In this document: piece by piece, positions 25,103-32,700 of the stretch | How the letters are laid out: every line of letters starts with the position of its first letter | Numbering within the stretch: position 1 is the first letter of the stretch | Assembly: GCA_902761755.1 (NCBI GenBank) | Contig: CACWLP010000020.1 | Location: 1-64,000 of the forward strand | DNA: 64,000 nucleotides | Direction of reading: 5' to 3' | From: an uncultured Eubacteriales bacterium | GTDB taxonomy: Bacteria > Bacillota > Clostridia > Christensenellales > Aristaeellaceae | The notes under the pieces: model-generated | What the model was told of the DNA's origin: nothing | Database searches by the model: none | The model's input: the letters and a program-made list of their open reading frames with translations, nothing else | Made by a program: the position numbers and the translations under genes

Positions 25103-26254
25103 TCAGCGGATCACCCCGGCGCTGATCTTGAGGGCCAGCACCCTTTCCACGCTTTGATCGATCCGGTCCCAGGTAAGGCTCCCCGTATCCAGGGCGCGGA
25201 AAACCGCCTGGACGGCGGCGGGCAGATCCGCGGGCAGGAAAACCAGGTCCGCCCCCGCCTGCAGCGCCAGGACCGCGGCTTCCCCGGGTTTATAAAAGCT
25301 GACGATGCAGGGCATGCGCAGGGATTCGGTGATCACCACGCCGTCATAGCCCATTTCCTGCCGGAGGATGCCGATCATCCGGGGGGACAGGGAGGCGGGC
25401 ACATCGTCCCCCAGGCTCCGGGCGACACCGTGGCTCATCATGATCATTTCCGCTCCCGCGTCGATCAGATCCGCATAAGGCAAAAATTCCGTCCGCCGCA
25501 TATCCTCCAGGCTGCGGCGGTTCACCGCCGTGCCGTAATAATTCTTCTTGCCCAGGCTGCCGTCGTTGGGGAAGTGCCCGAAGCAGGGGATCACACCCTC
25601 TGCCCGCAGCCCCTCCGCAAAGCCCCCGGCCAGGAGGGATACCCGGGCGGGGTCCGCGCCGAAGGTGCGGCCCGATACGTCGCTCTCCGCCGCGATCTGC
25701 ATATCCAGCGGCACGGCGAGATCCAGATTGATCCCCAGGGGCGCAAGGTAGCCGCCGATGTACGCCCCCGCGCTCCGGGCTTCTTCCGCATCTCCGGGTA
25801 GTTCCTCCGGCCCCGGCGCATAAGGCCGGCCCAGCTTGTTGGCCACCCGGGACAGGCTGCCCCCTGCTTCGTGCACGCCGATGAACAGGGGCTGCATCCC
25901 CGCCGCCCGGGCCTGGGCCTGCAGGGAAGCGGTCAGGGCCGCCAGCTGCGTTTCCGAGGCAATGTTCTGCCCGTAGAGCGCCACGCCCCCCACGGGATAC
26001 CGGGAAAAAACGTTGCCCTCCGGCAGCGCGAGGGTGTACTTTTCCCCCGTCAGCATTTCCGGCGTCACCAGAAACAGCTGGCAGACCTTTTCCTCCTCCG
26101 TCATCAGCCGCATCAGCGCCCGGGCCTGGCGACGGGGATCGGGGCGCAGGACGCTGTCATCCTCCACCACCACAAAGCTGTCCTCCTCCCCCCGGGAGCA
26201 GAACGGCAGCCCCAGCAGCGCCAGGGCGAGCACCAGGCACAAAAAACGGCGCAC
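25103..26254 (-). CDS. Exported GH3-like protein with degenerate active site
   Basis: A 383-residue protein with a signal peptide (about 1-23) and a glycoside hydrolase family 3 N-terminal domain resembling NagZ beta-N-acetylhexosaminidase (GRTFGADP, GGFAEGLRAEGV, GYDGVVI). The key residues differ. The usual KHFPGHG...DSH stretch reads CFGHFPNDGSLGKKNYYG, without the catalytic His. The nucleophile stretch, normally TDxLxM, reads TESLRM, with Glu for Asp. It may be inactive or bind rather than cut. GTG start at 26254 chosen for AAGGAGG 8 bases upstream. Alternative: a GH3 subfamily with altered chemistry. Confidence 0.8.
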   Translation of the reverse strand: MRRFLCLVLALALLGLPFCSRGEEDSFVVVEDDSVLRPDPRRQARALMRLMTEEEKVCQLFLVTPEMLTGEKYTLALPEGNVFSRYPVGGVALYGQNIASETQLAALTASLQAQARAAGMQPLFIGVHEAGGSLSRVANKLGRPYAPGPEELPGDAEEARSAGAYIGGYLAPLGINLDLAVPLDMQIAAESDVSGRTFGADPARVSLLAGGFAEGLRAEGVIPCFGHFPNDGSLGKKNYYGTAVNRRSLEDMRRTEFLPYADLIDAGAEMIMMSHGVARSLGDDVPASLSPRMIGILRQEMGYDGVVITESLRMPCIVSFYKPGEAAVLALQAGADLVFLPADLPAAVQAVFRALDTGSLTWDRIDQSVERVLALKISAGVIR

Positions 26255-26276
26255 GGCGGCAACCTCCTTTTTCCGT

Positions 26277-26305
26277 ATTGTATCACACCCGGAAAAAACG
26301 CGCAA
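26277..26305 (-). promoter_or_regulatory. Promoter of the GH3-like gene
   Basis: On the minus strand: TTGCGC (plus 26300-26305), 17-base spacer, TACAAT (26277-26282). Confidence 0.75.
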
Positions 26306-26312
26306 CGTAAGA

Positions 26313-26360
26313 CGGACGGAACGCCGGAAAAGCGCTTGTCCCCGCCTGCGGAATCATGTA
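26313..26360 (+). repeat. 48-bp direct repeat, upstream copy (damaged promoter)
   Basis: Identical over 48 bases to 26655-26702. It contains TTGTCC and a 17-base spacer, but the -10 position reads TAATAT instead of TATAAT because the sequence diverges right at the copy's end. The copies bracket about 294 bases of repeat-rich DNA. Confidence 0.9.
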
Positions 26361-26458
26361 ATATCAGAAATATATCATGTCATGTAATATCAGAAATATA
26401 TCATGTATATAGAGATATATCATAAATAGAGATATATCATGTAATATCAGAGATATAG
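26353..26458. repeat. AT-rich short tandem repeats
   Basis: Imperfect copies of a unit like ATCATGTAATATCAGAAATAT, in two long and about three shortened versions (AGAGATATATCAT and similar). Base composition differs sharply from the GC-rich surroundings. No gene is visible in it. Confidence 0.8.
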
Positions 26459-26470
26459 AAGAAACAACAG

Positions 26471-26575
26471 AAAGGCTTCCCCTTGAGGGGAAGCTGTCAC
26501 CGAAGGTGACTGATGAGGTGGCCACCTCATCCGAGCCGCTTCGCGGCCCACCTTCCCCTCCAGGGGAAGGCTTTT
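26471..26575. repeat. MITE-like imperfect palindrome
   Basis: A 105-base element built of nested hairpins. They are GCTTCCCC-TTGA-GGGGAAGC (26474-26493), GTCACC-GAA-GGTGAC (26496-26510), a perfect 20-base palindrome GATGAGGTGG and its complement (26512-26531), GCCGC-TTC-GCGGC, and CCTTCCCCT-CC-AGGGGAAGG (26551-26570). The two ends are imperfect inverted repeats. This resembles small non-autonomous repeats scattered in clostridial genomes; no transposase is present. The remaining stretch 26576-26654 holds nothing I recognise. Confidence 0.75.
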
Positions 26576-26654
26576 CGCAAGATCTTTCGCTTGTCCCCGA
26601 AAGCAAGGCTTCCCGGGAACGCTGTTCACGCTTTTTCCCATTCATGCGTGCTCC

Positions 26655-26702
26655 CGGACGGAACGCCGGAAAAGCGCTTGTCCCCGCCTGCGGAATCATG
26701 TA
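26655..26702 (+). repeat. 48-bp direct repeat, downstream copy (intact promoter)
   Basis: Exact copy of 26313-26360. Here the sequence continues into TATAAT, giving a complete promoter for pepC. Confidence 0.9.
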
Positions 26703-26706
26703 TAAT
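26678..26706 (+). promoter_or_regulatory. pepC operon promoter
   Basis: TTGTCC (26678-26683), 17-base spacer, TATAAT (26701-26706). It drives the run pepC-VOC-MATE-GH13-CARF nuclease, which has no other clear promoter or terminator inside. Confidence 0.82.
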
Positions 26707-26746
26707 GGTACGGGAAACCATTCACAAAAGAAAGGAAGCCGTTCTT

Positions 26747-28081
26747 ATGAATAAAACGCCGATCACCCAGGCAAGCCTGGACGCCTGGTCCCACGCTTAC
26801 CGCACGTCCGACGCCCGGCGCATCGCCACCCTGGCCCTGAGCAAGCAGGACGTGATGGACGCCTGCTATTCCCCCGTGCCCCAGCTGAACCGCAGGCGCA
26901 AATTCTCCCTGGAGATCGAAACGCTGCCCGTCACCAATCAGGAACACAGCGGCCGCTGCTGGCTCTTCGCCGCGCTGAACGTGCTGCGCGAGCGCATCGC
27001 CAAAACGCTGAACCTCAAGAATTTTGAGCTGTCCCAGAGCTACATGGCCTTCTGGGACAAATTCGAGCGCGCCAATTATTTCCTGGAGGCCATGGTGGAA
27101 ACCGCCTCCCTGCCCACCGACGACCGCACGGTCTCCTTCCTGCTGCAGACCGGGGTGCACGACGGCGGCCAGTGGGATATGTTCGCCAACATCGTAAGCA
27201 AATACGGCGTGGTGCCCAAGGACGTGTTCGGGGAAACCTACCAGTCCGCCAACACCCGGAATATGAACCACCTGCTGAACCGCAGCCTGAAGGCCTGCGC
27301 GGTGAAGCTGCGGGCCCTCGTTGCCCGGAACGCCTCCCCGGAGGAGATCCGCGGGGAGAAGGAAAGGATGCTGGGGGATATCTACGGCTTCCTCTGCTCC
27401 TGCTACGCCGAGCCGCCCCGGGCTTTTGATTTCGAATATACCGACAAGGACGGCGTTTATCACATCGAAAAGGGCATGACGCCCCGGGCCTTCACCGAAA
27501 AATACGTGGGCGGCCTGCTGAACGACACCGTCAGCATCATCAACGCCCCCACCCGGGACAAGCCATACCACAAAACCTATACCGTGAAATTCCTGGGCAA
27601 CGTGGTGGGCGGCCGCCCTGTAAAGCACCTGAACCTGACCATGGACGAATTCAAGCAGTGCGTGATCCGCCAGCTGCAAGCGGGCAAGGTGGTCTGGTTC
27701 GGCAGCGACGTGGGCAAGTTCGGCGACCGGGAAGCGGGCATCTGGGACGACGGGAGCTTCAACGCGCCGCTGCTCACCGGGCTGGACCTGGAGATTTCCA
27801 AAGAAGACAGCCTGGATTACGGCTTTGCCGCCATGAACCACGCCATGGTGATCACCGGGGTGAACCTGGACGAGGGCCGGCCCACCCGCTGGAAGATCGA
27901 AAACAGCTGGGGCGACGCCCACGGGGACAAGGGATACTACATCTGCTCGGACAGCTGGTTCGACCAGTATGTGTTCCAGGCGGCGGTGGAAAAGGAATAC
28001 CTTTGCGATCTGGCCGCCTTCGCCGAGCAGGAGCCCATCGTCCTGGAGCCCTGGGATCCCATGGGCACCCTGGCGGAATAA
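26747..28081 (+). CDS. pepC: Aminopeptidase C (bleomycin hydrolase family, C1B)
   Basis: A 444-residue cytoplasmic cysteine aminopeptidase, normal length for PepC. Active-site elements: Gln and Cys in NQEHSGRCWLFAALN, His in AMNHAMVITGV and Asn in WKIENSWGD. The family forms hexameric barrels that trim peptides. The ATG at 26747 has AAAGGAAG about 8 bases before it; an in-frame start at 26513 would lie upstream of the promoter and is rejected. First gene of a five-gene run; the next start is 10 bases past its stop. Confidence 0.95.
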   Translation: MNKTPITQASLDAWSHAYRTSDARRIATLALSKQDVMDACYSPVPQLNRRRKFSLEIETLPVTNQEHSGRCWLFAALNVLRERIAKTLNLKNFELSQSYMAFWDKFERANYFLEAMVETASLPTDDRTVSFLLQTGVHDGGQWDMFANIVSKYGVVPKDVFGETYQSANTRNMNHLLNRSLKACAVKLRALVARNASPEEIRGEKERMLGDIYGFLCSCYAEPPRAFDFEYTDKDGVYHIEKGMTPRAFTEKYVGGLLNDTVSIINAPTRDKPYHKTYTVKFLGNVVGGRPVKHLNLTMDEFKQCVIRQLQAGKVVWFGSDVGKFGDREAGIWDDGSFNAPLLTGLDLEISKEDSLDYGFAAMNHAMVITGVNLDEGRPTRWKIENSWGDAHGDKGYYICSDSWFDQYVFQAAVEKEYLCDLAAFAEQEPIVLEPWDPMGTLAE

Positions 28082-28091
28082 GGAGCGAACC

Positions 28092-28475
28092 GTGAGAATC
28101 GAGCATGCCGCCCTGTACGTTTTCGACCCGGAGGGCGCACGGGATTTCTTCGTCCGCTTCTTCGGCGGAAAGGCGAACGCGGGGTATCACAACAAAACCA
28201 CCGATTTCCGTTCGTACTTCCTCTCCTTTGACGGCGGCGCGCGCCTGGAGATCATGACCCGCCCGAGCCTCAGGGCCTCCGATCCCGGCGCGCTGCGCAC
28301 GGGCTATGCCCATCTGGCCTTCAGCGCCGGCAGCCGGGCGCAGGTGGACGCCCTGACGGAACGGCTGCGCCAGGCGGGTTATCCCGTTCTCTCCGGCCCC
28401 CGGGTCACCGGCGACGGCTATTACGAAAGCTGCGTGGCGGGCTTTGAGGGCCATCCCATCGAAATCACCGAATAA
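28092..28475 (+). CDS. VOC/glyoxalase-superfamily protein
   Basis: A 127-residue protein of the vicinal-oxygen-chelate fold: two beta-alpha-beta halves beginning IEHAALYVFD and TGYAHLAFSAGS, ending GFEGHPIEITE. Possible metal ligands are His5, Glu52 (ARLEIM), His76 and Glu124. The substrate cannot be told; relatives include lactoylglutathione lyase-like and resistance proteins. GTG start at 28092 with AAGGAG 6 bases ahead. Confidence 0.82.
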   Translation: MRIEHAALYVFDPEGARDFFVRFFGGKANAGYHNKTTDFRSYFLSFDGGARLEIMTRPSLRASDPGALRTGYAHLAFSAGSRAQVDALTERLRQAGYPVLSGPRVTGDGYYESCVAGFEGHPIEITE

Positions 28476-28493
28476 TCGGCACCGGAGAAAAAA

Positions 28494-29840
28494 ATGACCG
28501 TCGATCGCAAGGCATTCTACGGCCGGCTGCGGCATCTGACGCTGCCCTTCGCTTTCCAGAGCCTGATGCTGGCCTCCGTCGCCGCCGCGGACGCGCTGAT
28601 GCTGGGCAGCGTGGACCAGGTTGAAATGGCGGCGGTGTCCCTGGCCACCCAGATCCAGTTCATCCAGAACATGTTCCTCAGCGCCGTGGTAGGGGCGGGG
28701 GGCATCCTGGGGGCGCAGTACTGGGGCAAGAAAGATCAGAAAGCCGTGGAGGACCTGCTGCACATCATGCTGCGGTTTGCCGGCGCGGTTTCGCTGCTGT
28801 TTTTCGCGGGGTGCGAACTGATCCCCGAAGCGCTGATGCGCATTTTCTCCCACGATGAGCCCATCATCCTGATCGGCGCGGAATACCTGCGGGTGGCCGG
28901 CTGGTCCTACCTGCTGACCGGGATCTCCCAATGCTACCTGATCGCCATGAAGGTGACGGACCGGGCGGCGCCCAGCGCCTGGATCTCCTCCGCCGCCGTG
29001 GGGCTCAACATCGTATTCAACGCCCTGCTGATCTTCGGCGTGCCCGGGGTGGTGGACCCCATGAACGCCCGGGGCGCGGCCGCGGCCACCACCCTGGCCC
29101 GTGGGATCGAGCTGTCGCTGTGCCTGATCGTATCGGAAATCCCCGGCTATCTCCGGCCGATCTTTCGGCGGCTGTTCGCAAGGCGCAGGCAGCTGGAAAA
29201 GGATTTCCTGCGCCAATGCCTGCCGCTGATGGGCGGGGCGCTGTTCTGGGGCGTGGGCTTCACTTCGTACACCGCCATCATGGGCCATATGGGCAAGGAC
29301 GCCGCTGCCGCCGGCGCCGTGGCCGCCGTGGTCCGGGATCTGATCTGCTGCGTCTGCGACGGCATCGGCAACGCCGCCAGGATCATGGTGGGCAACGAGC
29401 TGGGGGCGGGCAACCTGGAAAAGGGCAAGGCCTACGGCCTGAAGCTCACCAACGTATCCTTTGTCATCGGCTTTTGCTCCACCGCCGCGGTGCTGGCCCT
29501 GACGCCCCTGATCACCCATCTGGTGAAGCTGACGGAGGACGCCCAGGAGCATTTGACCGGCATGATGCTCATCCTGGCGGTGTACATGATCGGCCGCTGC
29601 GTCAACACCGTCACCATCAACGGCGTGCTGGACGGCGGAGGCGATACGGTGTTCGACATGTATTCCCTGGCGGTGTGCATGTGGGGCGTCGCCATTCCCC
29701 TGGCGCTGCTGGGGGCCTTCGCGTTCCAATGGCCCGTGCTGGCGGTGTACGCCTGCACCTGCCTGGACGAGGTGGGCAAGATCCCCTGGGTGATGGTCCG
29801 GCTGAAAAAATTCAAATGGGTCAGAAATCTGACCCGATAA
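28494..29840 (+). CDS. MATE-family efflux transporter
   Basis: A 448-residue membrane protein with about twelve membrane segments in two six-helix halves, the layout of MATE exporters that expel cationic drugs or metabolites using Na+ or H+ gradients. Family-like stretches include GAGGILGAQYWGKKD and NAARIMVGNELGAGN. Start 18 bases after the VOC gene. Confidence 0.9.
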   Translation: MTVDRKAFYGRLRHLTLPFAFQSLMLASVAAADALMLGSVDQVEMAAVSLATQIQFIQNMFLSAVVGAGGILGAQYWGKKDQKAVEDLLHIMLRFAGAVSLLFFAGCELIPEALMRIFSHDEPIILIGAEYLRVAGWSYLLTGISQCYLIAMKVTDRAAPSAWISSAAVGLNIVFNALLIFGVPGVVDPMNARGAAAATTLARGIELSLCLIVSEIPGYLRPIFRRLFARRRQLEKDFLRQCLPLMGGALFWGVGFTSYTAIMGHMGKDAAAAGAVAAVVRDLICCVCDGIGNAARIMVGNELGAGNLEKGKAYGLKLTNVSFVIGFCSTAAVLALTPLITHLVKLTEDAQEHLTGMMLILAVYMIGRCVNTVTINGVLDGGGDTVFDMYSLAVCMWGVAIPLALLGAFAFQWPVLAVYACTCLDEVGKIPWVMVRLKKFKWVRNLTR

Positions 29841-29861
29841 ACATGAAAGGAGGCGCCCATC

Positions 29862-31415
29862 GTGCCGCGCATGCCCCAATGGCTTGAAACCGCCGTGTTT
29901 TACGAGATCTATCCCCAATCCTTCCAGGATACGGACGGGGACGGCGTCGGGGATCTGCAGGGGATCATCCGCCGCCTGGACTACGTCAAGGACCTGGGCT
30001 GCACCGCCCTGTGGCTGAATCCCTGCTTTGCTTCCCCCTTCCTGGACGCGGGCTACGACGTATCGGATTATCTGCAGATCGCCCCGCGCTACGGCACCAA
30101 CGGGGACGCGAAAAGGCTGTTTGAGGAGGCGCACCGCCGGGGGCTGCGGGTTCTGTTGGATCTGGTGCCCGGCCACACCTCCTGGGAGCATCCCTGGTTC
30201 AAGGCCTCCATGCAGGCGGAGAAGAACGAATACACCGACCGCTATATCTGGACCGACTGCATCTGGGAGGAGCCCGCGGGCTGCGCTTCCCTGCGGGGCA
30301 TCAGCCCCCGGGACGGCAGCTGCGCGGTGAATTTCTTCACCCATCAGCCCGCCCTGAATTACGGCTTCCTGCACCCGGAAAAGCCCTGGCAGCAGCCCAT
30401 GGATGGCCCGGGGCCTCTGGCGACCCGGGAAGCCATGCGGGACGTGATGCGCTTCTGGCTGGATCTGGGCTGCGACGGCTTCCGGGTGGATATGGCGGGC
30501 TCCCTGGTGAAGGGCGACCCGGAGGGCAAGGGCACCGTCGCCCTGTGGCGGGATTTCCGGGCGTTCCTGGACCGGGAATACCCCGACGCCGCCCTGGTAT
30601 CCGAATGGGGCGAGCCGGACAAGAGCCTGCAGGGCGGCTTCCACATGGATTTCCTTCTGCCCTGGGGCCCCACCCATTACAACGATCTGTTCCGGTGCGC
30701 CTCCCCCTTCTTTGCCGGCAAAGGCGACGCGTCGGTATTCGTGGAGAAGTACTGGGCCAGCTATGAAAAAACGGAAAAGAAGGGCCTGATCTGCATCCCC
30801 TCCGGCAATCACGATATGGACCGGCTGGCCCGCTTCATCCAGGGGGACAGCCTGAAAATCGCCTTCGCTTTCCTGCTCAGCATGCCCGGCGCGCCCTTCA
30901 TTTACTATGGGGACGAGATCGGCATGCGGTACGTGGAAGGCCTGGTTTCCGTGGAAGGCGGCTACGGCCGCACGGGCAGCCGTTCCCCCATGCAGTGGGA
31001 CGAAAGCGAAAACGCCGGCTTTTCCTCCGCGCCGAAGGAAAAGCTGTATATCCCCCAGGACCCGTCCCCGGACCGGCCTACCGCCGCCGCCCAGTGCGGC
31101 GATCCCGCCTCCCTCCGCAGCGAGATCCGGCGGCAGATCGCGGTGCGCAAAACCCATCCCGCGCTGCAGAGCCGGGGGGAGATCCGCTTTGTTTCGGACG
31201 GCGCGCCGGGCACGCCCCTTTCCTATGAACGAACTGCGGAGGGCGAGCGCGTGCTCGTAGCCCTGAACCCCGCCGATGAAGCGCGCTTCTGCCCCCTGAC
31301 GGGGAATGTGCGCAAAACGCTGTATCAGCTGGGCGAAGCGCCCGCCGCGGAAGGAGGCCGGCTGCGCCTGGCGCCCCGGTCCGCGGCCTGGCTGCTGCTG
31401 GGAGAAAGCCAATGA
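29862..31415 (+). CDS. GH13 alpha-amylase-family glycoside hydrolase
   Basis: A 517-residue cytoplasmic GH13 enzyme. Conserved regions: AVFYEIYPQSFQDTDGDG at the start, GFRVDMAG (nucleophile Asp), LVSEWGEP (acid/base Glu) and GNHDMDR (transition-state Asp), followed by a C-terminal beta domain. It resembles oligo-1,6-glucosidase or maltodextrin glucosidase types, but exact specificity is open. GTG start at 29862, AAAGGAGG 8 bases ahead. Its stop overlaps the next start by four bases, tying it to the CARF-like nuclease. Confidence 0.9.
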   Translation: MPRMPQWLETAVFYEIYPQSFQDTDGDGVGDLQGIIRRLDYVKDLGCTALWLNPCFASPFLDAGYDVSDYLQIAPRYGTNGDAKRLFEEAHRRGLRVLLDLVPGHTSWEHPWFKASMQAEKNEYTDRYIWTDCIWEEPAGCASLRGISPRDGSCAVNFFTHQPALNYGFLHPEKPWQQPMDGPGPLATREAMRDVMRFWLDLGCDGFRVDMAGSLVKGDPEGKGTVALWRDFRAFLDREYPDAALVSEWGEPDKSLQGGFHMDFLLPWGPTHYNDLFRCASPFFAGKGDASVFVEKYWASYEKTEKKGLICIPSGNHDMDRLARFIQGDSLKIAFAFLLSMPGAPFIYYGDEIGMRYVEGLVSVEGGYGRTGSRSPMQWDESENAGFSSAPKEKLYIPQDPSPDRPTAAAQCGDPASLRSEIRRQIAVRKTHPALQSRGEIRFVSDGAPGTPLSYERTAEGERVLVALNPADEARFCPLTGNVRKTLYQLGEAPAAEGGRLRLAPRSAAWLLLGESQ

Positions 31416-32569
31416 AAACCCTGATTGAGCTCTATGACGAGCGGCCCATCGAAAACGTGCTGGCCACGGAAATGTTCCGTCCGGAGGAAACGGTGCTGGT
31501 GTGCCCGCCGGAGATCGCCGGGAACCACGCCTTCCGCCGGGCGCTGGAAACGTACTTCGCCCGCCGGGGCTGCCAGGTCCGCCTGTCCTTCGTTTCCGCA
31601 AGCCTGCTGGACGCGGTGAAGGTGGAAAAAACGCTGCGCCGCGTGCTGGACAGCCGGGAGGACTGCGCCATCGACATTTCCGGCGGCGGCGATGCGGCGC
31701 TGTTCGCCGCGGGGGCCATTTCGGGCGAAACCCCGGTGTTCACCTACAGCCGGCGGAAGAACGCCTTCTTTGAAATCAAAAACGCCCCCTTCGCCCGGAA
31801 CCTGCCCTGCACCGTGCGGCTGGACGCGGAAAGCTGCTTCCTGATGGCGGGTGGCACGCTGCTGCCGGGCCGGGAGGACAATCAGGAACTGCCCCGCCGC
31901 CTGGCGGAGATCGGCACCCTGTTCCGGATCTACGCCGCCCACCGCCGGGTCTGGAACCGCCAGATCGGCTACATCCAGCGCCTATCCGCCGCCGACAGCC
32001 TGGCCGCCCGGGGCAAGCGCACGGGCCGGGGGGAAAACGGCGTCGTTACGGCGGACGAATCCCTGCTGCGGGATTTTGCGGACGCCGGGCTGATCCTGGA
32101 TCTTTCCCTGGACGGGGAGGAGGTTTCCTTCCGCTTTCCGGACGCCATGACCCGCTTCTGGCTGCGGGACATGGGCTCGGTGCTGGAATTGCAGGTATAC
32201 CGGGCGTGCCTGGCGGCGGGCTGCTTTGACGACGTGATCCTCAGCGCGGTGGTGCAGTGGAACGCCGACGCGAAAAAGCGCAACGCCGTCACCAATGAAA
32301 TCGACGTGATGGCCGTCCGGGGCGTGCAGCCGGTGTTCATCAGCTGCAAGACCGCCGAAATCAAAACCGAAGCCCTCAACGAGCTGGCGATCCTGCGGGA
32401 CCGGTTCGGGGGCAAGGGCTCCCGGGCGGTGATCGTCACCTCCGCCCCGGAAGCAAAGGGCCGGCCCCAGATGCGCCGCCGGGCGGCGGAACTGGACATC
32501 GAAGTGATCGACTGGAACGACCTGAAGCTGAACCGCCTGATCCCCCGGCTGAGAAAAGGGCCGGCGTAG
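31412..32569 (+). CDS. DUF1887 (Card1/Can2-type) CARF-domain nuclease, stand-alone
   Basis: A 385-residue protein. Residues 1-150 look like a CARF-type Rossmann domain (ELYDERPIENVLA at the start; the ligand-loop candidate IDISGGGDAALFAAG at 87-101). The C-terminal part (about 250-385) is a PD-(D/E)xK nuclease fold with Glu259 (VLELQVY), Asp298 (NEIDVM) and Lys313 (FISCKT). Card1/Can2 proteins with this plan cut nucleic acid when cyclic oligoadenylate from type III CRISPR binds. The usual Glu two residues before the Lys is Ser311 here. No CRISPR genes are seen. It overlaps the GH13 stop (ATGA). Confidence 0.78.
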   Translation: MKTLIELYDERPIENVLATEMFRPEETVLVCPPEIAGNHAFRRALETYFARRGCQVRLSFVSASLLDAVKVEKTLRRVLDSREDCAIDISGGGDAALFAAGAISGETPVFTYSRRKNAFFEIKNAPFARNLPCTVRLDAESCFLMAGGTLLPGREDNQELPRRLAEIGTLFRIYAAHRRVWNRQIGYIQRLSAADSLAARGKRTGRGENGVVTADESLLRDFADAGLILDLSLDGEEVSFRFPDAMTRFWLRDMGSVLELQVYRACLAAGCFDDVILSAVVQWNADAKKRNAVTNEIDVMAVRGVQPVFISCKTAEIKTEALNELAILRDRFGGKGSRAVIVTSAPEAKGRPQMRRRAAELDIEVIDWNDLKLNRLIPRLRKGPA

Positions 32570-32583
32570 AGGAAGTATAAAGC

Positions 32584-32648
32584 AAAAAACCGAAGGACAA
32601 AGCGGAAATGAGCCTGCTCTTTTTCTCACTTGTCCTTCGGCTTTTTTA
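32584..32648. terminator. Bidirectional intrinsic terminator
   Basis: CCGAAGGACAA (from 32590) pairs with TTGTCCTTCGG (to 32640) around a long AT-rich loop, A-run before and T-run after. It ends the pepC operon on the plus strand and the pot operon on the minus strand. Confidence 0.88.
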
Positions 32649-32700
32649 TGCTTCGGGATCCTGCCCGGTCAGCCGGATCCGCCAAATTTTCGGGAAAGCC

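Noticed and set aside
26341-26470. AT-rich repeats considered as a CRISPR array
   Set aside because: The units are contiguous with no unique spacers and vary in length.
27852-31601. A 1249-codon open frame on the minus strand
   Set aside because: It runs antisense through pepC, VOC, MATE and GH13 genes, all supported by motifs, and has no ribosome site or family match.
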